Of a stretch of DNA of 64,000 nucleotides, positions 55,752 through 64,000 are shown one piece after another. Numbering within the stretch: the first letter of the stretch is position 1; each line of letters opens with the position of its first letter. Under the pieces are notes generated by a model that was not told the DNA's origin, did not search any database, and saw only the letters and a list, made by a program, of their open reading frames with translations. Position numbers and translations under genes: made by a program. The DNA is from Dermatophagoides farinae (taxonomy: Eukaryota > Arthropoda > Arachnida > Sarcoptiformes > Pyroglyphidae), in NCBI RefSeq assembly GCF_024713945.1, contig NC_134677.1, positions 3,041,001 through 3,105,000 on the forward strand, read 5' to 3'.

Positions 55752-56908
55752 ATGAGTGCTGCCATACCAGAAGGATTTAAAAATGAAGCATTCATCTTGT
55801 ATGATAAGATGCAAGCTCGTTTGTCTCCACACCCTAATCCACCTGAACCTGGTCCAAATGGTAAAGAAATTATTATGAAATATAAAAATGAAAATTTCAT
55901 CATTATAATTTTACAGAGGTTTTAATACGTTCATTGTCAACGGGAATTTGTGGTTCGGATCTGCATTATATGCATGATATGGCCTTGGGAAACATCAAAG
56001 TAACATCACCAATCGTTTTGGGTCATGAAGCATCTGGACAAGTTGTGGCTATCGGATCTAAAGTGACAAAATTTAAGCCAGGTGATCGTGTATGTTATGA
56101 GCCATCGATCACATGTCGTCAGTGTGAATATTGTCTTCGACAAGAATACAATCTCTGTATTGTAGCTACTACCACTTGTCCACCGTATAATGGTAGTCTC
56201 ACTTATTATTACAATCATCATGAGGATTTTGTTTACAAAATTCCTGGTAATGTATCGGCCGAAGAAGGTGCATTAATTGAACCGTTGACCATTGCTGTAT
56301 ATGCTGCCAAACGTGGTGATCTTACTGTTGGTGATCGAATGTTGATTCTGGGCTCAGGTCCAATAGGTTTGTTAATGGTCATGATGGCAAAAGTTTATGG
56401 CTGTACTCGTACAGTGATCACTGACATTCGCGAAGATCGATTAGCAATGGCCAAGGATTTAGGAGCCGATGAAACCATTCTGGTTGATCGATCATGGAGT
56501 GAAGAGCAAACCATAGCTGAAATCCGTAAACGCTTCGAAGGAGATTTACCCAACAAATGCTATGAATGTTCGGGTATTGAAAAGAATTTTCGTCTTGCAT
56601 TTCGTGCTACCAAAGCTAATGGAACTTGCGTGTTGGTCGGTATGGGGCCAACCGAAATTCTGTTGCCCATTGCTGATGCAGCTAATCGTGAAGTCATCAT
56701 CAAAAGTGTTCATAGATCTAAAGGCTGTTTTCCGTTGGCCATCGAATTGGCTGCACAAAAAAAGGTAAACTTATCTAAATTAGTGACTCATAGGTTTACG
56801 TTGAAAGAGGCGGCCAAAGCATTCGAAACTGGATTCAAGGGCGAAGGATGCAAAGTGGTCATCAAAGTAGGAGAGGATACAATTGACAATAACAATAATC
56901 CATTGTAA
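55752..56908 (+). CDS. SORD: Sorbitol (polyol) dehydrogenase, zinc MDR family, 366 residues, 2 exons
   Basis: Cytosolic NAD-dependent oxidation of sorbitol to fructose, second step of the polyol pathway. Exons 55752-55860 and 55917-56908, with a 56-nt GT-AG intron, phase 1. Length 366 against 357 in human. Catalytic-zinc residues: Cys48 in GICGSD, His73 and Glu74 in LGHEASG, and the Glu of EEGALIEPL. A four-Cys lobe (TCRQCEYCLRQEYNLC) could hold a structural zinc, which human SORD lacks but several invertebrate ketose reductases keep. Rossmann fold: GSGPIGL, then TDIREDR with the Asp that selects NAD over NADP. The C-terminal half (LVTHRFTLKEAAKAFETG) is typical. Convergent with PPP4R2, with 194 bases between stops. 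Confidence 0.94.
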
Positions 56909-57102
56909 CTGAAAAAGAAATATTTTATTTAAATATTGTTTAATGAAATTAATTTTTTAAAAATACTACTGGTAGCAATTTCATAGCAATTCTTTGTTCA
57001 AATGATACATGTACGTCGATTATGTTGATGAGGTTGTAAAATTGATTGTTAAACCAAAATGCATAAAATCCAATTATTCGTTAATGTGTGTATACAATGG
57101 AT

Positions 57103-59462
57103 TTATTCCTGCTCCATTGGCTCTGACATTAATTGATCGTCAGATTGTTGAGACTGTTGTTGATTCGTAATATCAACATTCATTGGCTGTTGTTGGCCAC
57201 CACTGCCGACAACGACGACCATGTCTTCATCGGCCATCTTATCCACAGTCATAGAAATTGATTCCTGTTCCATGGATTGTTCGATAACGATAATCGAAGA
57301 CATTTGTTCATCTTCAGCAACATGAGAGTTGTTTGGTAGGCTTTCATTGATTAAAATGGCCGTGGATCCATTCTGGGCCATATCCATCGGTAATTCTGGT
57401 TGTTCAGTCGATTTATATTCTCTAGCACCATCGATGCTCGAATCACTGACCGGAACAATAACAGCCTCTTTTTCCTGCTTAAATTGTTGATTTGATTCCT
57501 TGATTTCTTGATCAAGTTTTAATTTTTTGTTAGATTCCTTGTCGATATCATCATCAACAAGTTGATCATGATCGACATCTGTTTTTTCATCAGTTCTAGA
57601 AGTAGTGCTTTCCCCTTCTTTCTGTTTTTCAGTATTACAAGTCTCCTCATTATCAGTTGGTTGTTTATGGTCATCGTCGATTGATGATTGCTTAGTGGTA
57701 GATTTTGGAATGGAATTTAATTGATCATCATCATTATCATCGATGAATTCATTGCATTTAGAGTCTGAATCACTGTTCTCAGATTCTTGATTCGTAGATT
57801 CCAGATTACTTTGACTATGATCATCAGCAGTGTTGCTAATGTCATCTGTGGATAAAATGCTGGCATCCGAGCGATTTTGAAAGACTGATCCATCATCATT
57901 ATGATCTTCGGTCGTCTGTGTATCATCATCATGTTGGTGATGATTGTCATGATGATGATGGCTATGATCGAAATCATCATCGACGACAACATCGATGTTC
58001 TCGTTCTCGTCACCGGCAGATGATTCGTCAGACGAAGATGATGAAGATGATGATGATGAAATGTGCTCTTGTTGAGAACTGTTCCACTCGCGATTCTGAG
58101 CAGAAGAAGCGGCCAGCGGTGATCGATTATTTGTTTGAGTACTATTCGGATGATTGTTCGATGTAAGATAACTTGAAGCTACAAATACACTGGTAAAGCT
58201 GTCCAATTGTTGTAATGGAGCTGTGGTATTCGAATTGTTTTCGTTGGTTTCCGATTCATAACTACTACTAGTGTGCTGTTGTTGATCCGATGACAAACTA
58301 GATGTTGTATCGTAAAATGCAGATGTTGACGACGAAGATGATGGAGTTTGGCCACCGTTAGAACTGGATAAATGTGCCAACGAATATGGATTTTGAGCAT
58401 CGAATGGAGAAGTTCCATTTGGTTGTGGTGAATGAAGTTGATGCGGTTGGTGATGAGTGACGGCATGATGGTGAACCAGATGATCGAATCCATTGGTCAT
58501 GCTGGATGTGGTAGTCGCAGTTACGGTCGCTTGCATTGAAGTCAATGATGATGAAGAGGGGGAGGTTGATCCAGGTGATGACGAAGAAGATGATGATGAA
58601 GACGAAGATGATGAAGATGATGTGGACGATGTTGATGAATTGGCCAAAATGATTGGTGGTGGCGACGAATGACCTGAGGTAAGTCCACCAATGAGACCAA
58701 TATTTCCACTACTGCTACGATTGGATAGAATTGATGAGATCGATGATGAACGACTTCGAGAGATTGATGGTGAAAGAGAGAATTGAGGATATAGATCACG
58801 AAATGTGGGCTGTTTTTCAATCCTAAACGGAAAGAAATGATTAATGATTAATTTAACGATAATTTCATTATGGTAAAGTTACGTTTCGGGCGTTGAGTAT
58901 TTATTCGGCTGTGGCTGTATGGTAGAAACAACAAGAACATTTTTTTCGATGCCTCGCATGAATTTATCGGTCCGTGTATAGTGACGATATGGCTCGATTA
59001 GTAATTCGCAAATTCGCTGTATGGTGAACGGAGCTGCACAGAACCAATCCATACCTTGCAGGATGTTCTTCTTGATGCCATCATAATCGAATGGATCACA
59101 ATTAGGCACACGAAGTTGTGATTCATTAAGAGGATATTTTTGATAAAAACTTTCCATGACCATTTCCATTTTACGACGTATGAACGGCTTTACTTTGCTC
59201 CATGGAAATCTGTTTATAAATCAATTTTATGAATAAAACAAACAATCAAGTCATCATCATAGTACTAACATTGTATCACCAGTTTTGGCTATGGTTCGAA
59301 GGTAATGTTCAAGAATCTCTGGGAATGGATTGCCAGGATCGGGATTTTTGGCTTGAACTTTGATTGAATGGATAAAGACAAAAATATTAAAAAGAATTTA
59401 GAAAAACCATCTCACTTACTTATCAATTCTTCTAAAACTCTATCATAATCAAGTTCGACCAT
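57103..59462 (-). CDS. PPP4R2: Protein phosphatase 4 regulatory subunit 2 (PPP4R2), 725 residues, 4 exons
   Basis: Regulatory subunit of the PP4 complex, involved in centrosome maturation and dephosphorylation of DNA-damage substrates (family knowledge). Minus-strand exons 59462-59420, 59357-59270, 59209-58883 and 58822-57103; GT-AG, phases close to 2178 nt. The conserved N-terminal part (about residues 1-155) contains ILEHYLRTIAKTGDT, FPWSKVKPFIRRKME, APFTIQRICELLIEPYRHY and TDKFMRGIEKNVLVVS, aligning with vertebrate PPP4R2. After a Ser/Pro segment with SISRSRSSSISSIL come a Ser run, Gln/His/Asn runs and a long acidic tail ending MSEPMEQE, close to the vertebrate end EPMEQD. It is longer than human (417) because of the low-complexity region. 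ATG 59462 opens directly into the conserved domain. Confidence 0.93.
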
Positions 59463-59610
59463 TTTTTTTATCAAGCAATTTCAACGATTCAACAAGATAT
59501 CAATATATGAAAAAATTATAAATTCTACAAATGATGATTTTAAAGTACCAAATATTTTTTTTCTTTGTTTGAATGATCGTCAATCGCGATGATGGTGTAT
59601 TGTGAGCAAT

Positions 59611-59750
59611 ATTTTCTCACAGAAAGACAAACAAAATGTTTTGCCAAGCGGGCGATTGCCACTACTTCTAACGATCTTTATGAAGTAATCATCGGGACGT
59701 CGGGCAGAAGCATAGAATTTTGTAAAATCAATTTTTGAATCACTATTCAT
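59611..59750. repeat. Duplicated block, copy 1
   Basis: Matches copy 2 at 60962-61168 in the same orientation, about 1.35 kb away, with very high identity over two stretches (ACAAACAAAATG to GGGACGTC, and GCATAGAATTTT to CACTATTCAT). Between them copy 1 has 8 bases where copy 2 has about 56. Confidence 0.85.
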
Positions 59751-59906
59751 ATATGATGATGATGATGATGATGATGAAGAATTTTTATTAAATCCAAATA
59801 TCGATGATGATAACGAATCTCCTTCAAATGTCGAAAATTTTAAAGGTTTGAAAATTAATTCAAAACTTCGATTCATATCTAATGAAATTTATATATAAAT
59901 TCAGGA

Positions 59907-60729
59907 GATGAAACAGCAAATATTCATGAATCTTTATTCCTAAACAATTTAATGAATTCGACATGGAAAGATTATTATGAAAAATTCTTGTTTGATATAA
60001 ATTGGTTACGATATGATGAAAATACTAATATGCAGACTATCATTAAAATAGTTCCAATGGTGATAAAGCATTGTCTTCATCCATTATCACAAAACACAAC
60101 TTGATGAGAGCCGGGAGATTTTCAATAACATGATAAGTCTTTCATCAAGTAAATATCATTTGGATAAATATATAGAAAATTTACCAACTTACATCCCGGC
60201 CGGTAAAGTATTCAAACTAAATTGATTGAAATGGTTTATTGATTTATTATTTATTCCACCAGTACATGAAGTTTGGAAAAGTAAAATTCCAACTACAAAT
60301 TCAGTTTTAAAATTTTCTTGGGTCAAGCCAAGTGACCTTTGTCGATTGATATTGTCGAATAAATCAATAGTTTCCCAATTGTTGTTGGAAAAAAAAATAC
60401 AAAGACGACAATTCAGATGAATTACGATACACTGAACATTTGCAATGTTCAGCTGAGCGTAAAAATCGTTTATTGGGAACACTCCAATTGGAGTTTGGAT
60501 TTGATGATTTCTCAATTGTCAATCAGCTCGGAGTCAAAAACAAAAATCACACATATATGGGACTCTATCTGACGTTTCCACATATCCCATTGAAAATGAG
60601 ACTGAAACAGAAGAACATCATGGTGATGTTATGAATCGAAAAGATATGAGAGAAAATGGTTACCAACTGGCTGATATTTTTCGGCCAGTCATCACAGATT
60701 TTAGCGATGAGAATTTCAATCGACAATAA
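59907..60729 (+). pseudogene. Decayed mobile-element-like reading frame
   Basis: Plus-strand protein-like sequence broken by at least three frame changes and internal stops: 59907-60101 (with MNSTWKDYYEKFLFDINW), a second frame from 60100 with a TGA at 60223 and another at 60418, a third frame to 60634, and a last frame to TAA at 60727. Two pieces resemble conserved parts of repetitive-element proteins found in many invertebrates: FGFDDFSIVNQLG followed by HTYMGLYLTF (compare the DDFE-NPLG...HK-GAIY pattern), then DMRENGYQLADIFRPVITDF (compare DLKKYGF-EILKPLV-DL). The order of the two agrees with that family. The assignment is from memory of the pattern and modest in confidence; decay itself is directly visible. 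Confidence 0.5.
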
Positions 60730-60961
60730 AAATTTCAAATATTAGCGCTATTTGCGGCGATAATAAGGGAACTTATGAATTATTGGGTATTGAATTGCTT
60801 ATAAATATATTAACACAAGTATTGATTATTTTAGGCTCAATACAGCTTTTCAAACCCGTTCATTCATATCGGGTATGTGGAGCCAAGGGGGTGAGCTTGG
60901 AATTGGCAAGCAAAGAATAAATTTTTCTAATATTTGCTAGACCAAATATTAAAAGAGCAAA

Positions 60962-61168
60962 ATATTTCTCACAGAAAGTAATTAATTTACTCTAACAAAC
61001 AAAATGTTTTGCCAAGCGGGCGATTGCCACTACTTCTAACGATCTTTATGAAGTAATCATCGGGACGTCAAAAATGATTTCAATACCAACAAAACGGCAT
61101 TCGAAATTCGAATGCTAAAGAATTTGCATAGAATTTTGTAAAATCAATTTTTGAATCACTATTCATAG
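60962..61168. repeat. Duplicated block, copy 2 (with two insertions)
   Basis: Same-orientation copy of 59611-59750. Relative to copy 1 it carries about 16 extra bases (TAATTAATTTACTCTA) after CACAGAAAG and about 56 bases in place of GGGCAGAA after GGGACGTC. The shared parts appear identical by eye, so the duplication looks recent relative to the decay between them. Confidence 0.85.
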
Positions 61169-61350
61169 ATGCAATAACGTTTTCTTACATTTTTATCACA
61201 TGAATGAAAAACAATTACAGGAAATAATAGTCTGAAGTGCTCAAGATCATCAGTCAATCAATTTTATTTAAAAAAATAAATTTATTATTTAGTGAATATT
61301 ATTTCAATTATTCAAAAGACGCGCTAGTTTGTCGTTGATATATTTTAAGG

Positions 61351-61467
61351 AATTTTATTCGTAAAAACCCAAATCATTAAAAAATAATATCGAATCAGAG
61401 GTAAAACAACTGTTTATCGAATGATGAATTTTATTCGTAAAAACCCAAATCATTTAATATCGAATCA
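61351..61467. repeat. Local tandem duplication of about 45 bases
   Basis: AATTTTATTCGTAAAAACCC...ATATCGAATCA occurs at 61351-61397 and again at 61427-61467; the first copy has six extra bases (an A-run with AATA) inside. It lies directly downstream (minus strand) of the LRP stop. Confidence 0.85.
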
Positions 61468-61519
61468 TGATGAGATCTTTTCGTTTATTTTTTTAATTAA
61501 TATCCGCATGTAGACAAGT

Positions 61520-64000
61520 TCAGTGATGATTACAATTTTGCTCATCACTATGATCATCATCACCACAATCAGAACGATGATCACAACGCCATTCTTGTGG
61601 TATACACAATGGCCGTTTTCGACACTGGAAATATCCATCCGGACAATGGAAATCTGGTGGTGATATAGCCTGACAAATTGTTCTTTCATCGGTTTGATCG
61701 TGGCAATCTTTGTGACCATCGCAAAGCCAATGATATGGTATACATCGTTGCCCATTGTCACATTGAAATTCCTTCTCGTGGCATTGTTTCTTCTCCGTTC
61801 CATGTTCATCGCTAGCGTCTCCATCATCACTGTCGTCTTTGGTTGGTTCGCCTTTTGGATAATTTACAGGTTAGCCTTTACTCTCATTAATCGAATATTT
61901 ATCAGCAATACAGCATTCAACATTTATATTTTAAGCACATTCTCAAGCATTACAAACTTTCACCATTTGTTATTTTATACACTTTATGAAAACTAACCTT
62001 CTACTGGCCCAACGGGACGAGATCGGTGACTTTTTGGTTTTCGAATGGAATTTTCTTGCTTCTCTTGAACGCATCTTCTGCCCCTACTCAAATAAACTTG
62101 ACTAGCTGTGCAAAACTTCTTCGACAATTGTTCAACTGATAATTGCCGACAATTTCCGTTATCAACAGATTCATAGTGATCATCGCATGCACATATCGAA
62201 TGACGATTACCAGATGTTCGTAATGTTAGCTGTTGGCAACTGTGTTTTCTTTTTCCGATTCTACCACCAAGACATACCTCTGACCGAGTATCATTATGTT
62301 TTGGAAGCCATACCTTGAGTTGAAATAAGGGTCCACGTTCTTCGTGTATGAAATGGCTAAGATTAGTTTTTAAATCAAATTGTTGAATGGAGCCATGTTG
62401 AATTTCAATCCAGAACAAAGTATTGTTAAAATAAACCAGTGAATTGGCTATATTAATGCGCGATGATTGCCATATTCGTTCTCGTCTCGGCATATTCTCT
62501 GTCAGATAATTCATTCGATTAATTGTCTTTTCGCCTGTATCAGTCCAATAAAGTAATGCCTGATCAATATCAATGGCTAATGAACTAACATAACTAGTGG
62601 AACGATCCAAATGTTCTCCAAAAATGGTCACCTGTGTTCCATCCATGTTGGCCTTACGTATAGCATATGGATACAACGTTGTAATCATGGTATCATCATC
62701 TCTTTCCTTATTATCAGTCATAATTGTAGCAGTGAAAAACATGAGACCACGTTTCGAATCTAAAACCAAGGCTCTTGGCTCAATAAGATTATTGATAAGA
62801 ATTTTTCGCCAAACTTGCCTCTCGGATTCAGCAACGAAATTGATCACCGAAATAGCAGATGATTCAAGTAGATAAACATTGTAATTACACCAATCAAATG
62901 AAATTGTTTCGATTTGTATAGGATGGTTTGTTGTTGTCGGAGTGAAAAATTTCAAATCGATTCTTTTGGTTCGATTCATGTGACTTATCTCTTCAATTGA
63001 TGATAATGATTGCGTAATACGTTGGCTAAGATCCTCATACAGAAGATTTGTTTTGAAATCGTCAAGATAATAAATATTGTTATCGAATGGATCAATATCG
63101 AATGTAGTGGGCGATCGACTAAATGTGATTGGCGACGCATTAATAGTTGTATTGTCGTTGTTACCTTGCTCATTGGATTTTCGGGCATAAGCTATTTGTC
63201 TAAATTGTATTAATCCTGGCTGTGAACGAGAATATATGAGAACTGGATCATAATGAGCTTTAAAGTTTTGATCATTATTCGAAATCATCAATTCGGTTAC
63301 ATTTTGATTTTTCTGTTTCTGTGTTGTGCTTATCAGTGTTGAATAAATCATCATCATATCACCGTATACACTTTGATCGCTTTGTCTCATAATCATCATC
63401 TGACCATCATTCTCATCCATCGTGATCAACGTCAAAGTCAATGTTATAATTGTATTTTTCATGGGTGTTGTGCTGTTTGATTTTAAAGGTATTTTTATAT
63501 TGCTCGCATTAGTGGGTGTTATCTTTTGATGTATCGTTTTCTTAGATGTTTCATTTCGACTCAACAAATAGAGTGAATTATCATTGGCAATCATAGCCAT
63601 GGATGCCATCTGTAACCAGCTTTCCATTGTATATCTACCCGAAGACATTATTGATCCAGTATGTTCGATTTTGAATCTGTATCGTTTATTACCGTCATAA
63701 TCGACTGATTGAAGAAGATCTATATGAAATTTTCGCCAACTTAGTCAACAATTATGTCAAGTTATTTCTTGCTTACCTAATTTAGTATCGATCCAATATA
63801 AACGCTGTTTAACATGATCTAATGCTAGATATTTTGGTTCGACTATAGAAATACTAACGATTCGTTTCATTTGTTTATATCGATCATCACCATCATTATT
63901 ATTTATTTGAAATCGTATAATTGCAGGTGATAATAATTGACTTGGTCGTTGCACTCGATCTCCTTGTCTTGATATAAACACAAATCCTTTATTTGAATCG
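61520..64000 (-). CDS. LDL-receptor-related protein, 3' part only (YWTD propeller, EGF, two LDLa repeats)
   Basis: Minus-strand exons: beyond 64000-63777, 63719-61998 and 61851-61520 (TGA at 61522-61520). Joins are GT-AG (GTAAGC, GTTAGT) and phase 1, with reading kept. YWTD beta-propeller repeats are visible (LALDHVKQRLYWIDTKLG; AIDIDQALLYWTDTGEK), followed by an EGF-like module (HSCQQ, SICACDDHYESVDNGNC) and two LDLa modules with six Cys each and the calcium-binding DxxSDE/DQTDE ends (FQCDNGQRCIPYHWLCDGHK; CIPQEWRCDHRSDCGDDD). Propeller, then EGF, then LDLa near the C-terminus is the LRP5/6 (arrow) order, but no membrane span or PPPSPxS tail follows before the stop. So it may be secreted, truncated, or spliced onward from a GTAATC at 61533. 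Subfamily unsure; membership in the LDLR superfamily is firm. Confidence 0.8.

Larger units (their letters stand above)
59463..61519. other. Rearranged intergenic region between PPP4R2 and the LRP gene
   Basis: About 2 kb with no intact gene I trust. It holds two copies of a duplicated block (59611-59750, 60962-61168), a decayed plus-strand reading frame between them (59907-60729) and a local tandem duplication (61351-61467). A minus-strand frame of 98 codons (59876-59580) runs through the first block copy; the second copy is interrupted by insertions, so I do not call it a gene. Confidence 0.6.

Noticed and set aside
58020-58060. Repetitive GATGAAGATGATGATG tracts as an independent satellite
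   Set aside because: They are the Ser runs of PPP4R2 read on the opposite strand, inside its last exon.

Overview
This is a eukaryotic nuclear window, not a bacterial one. Genes are split by GT-AG introns, many only about 57-80 nt long. The non-coding DNA is strongly AT-rich and full of short microsatellites (CAT/ATG, GT/CA, CAA/TTG, A and T runs). Proteins carry long Asn, Ser, Gln, Asp and Thr runs. Gene content (MARK/PAR-1, FAK, canonical H3/H4/H1, ACP7-type purple acid phosphatase, LRP) is animal, and the style fits a compact arthropod genome. An acariform mite is my best guess, but that is inference.

Layout: 39-2729 (+) 3' part of a low-complexity single-pass membrane protein of unknown family; 3054-5265 (-) mitochondrial Hsp70 (mortalin), 3 exons; 5266-14982 gene-poor; 14983-28087 (+) a PAR-1/MARK kinase with about 9 kb of intron after its first coding exon, followed in frame after its TGA by another 257 open codons; 30708-31773 (+) a divergent casein-kinase-1-like kinase, whose stop lies 1 nt from the stop of a 95-residue gene of unknown function on the other strand (31775-32129); 36488-46916 (+) focal adhesion kinase with two apparently alternative 5' coding modules; 47431-49172 (+) purple acid phosphatase; 49885-50949 (-) DHHC palmitoyltransferase; 52103-54874 (+) histone trio H3-H4-H1, each with a 3' stem-loop; 55752-56908 (+) sorbitol dehydrogenase; 57103-59462 (-) PP4 regulatory subunit 2; 59463-61519 a scrambled region with a decayed mobile-element-like reading frame between two copies of a duplicated block; 61520 to the right edge (-) the 3' end of an LDL-receptor-related protein.

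The neighbours do not form one pathway. Two signalling kinases (MARK for polarity and microtubules, FAK for integrin adhesion), chromatin genes and housekeeping enzymes are simply adjacent. The most interesting observations are the possible stop-codon readthrough extension of MARK, an unshared MARK exon inside its large intron, the two phase-matched 5' modules of FAK, the near-identical 100-bp promoter in front of H3 and H1, and the duplicated, decayed mobile-element region. Exon joins were set by reading splice signals and checking that the reading phase closes; none has transcript support here.
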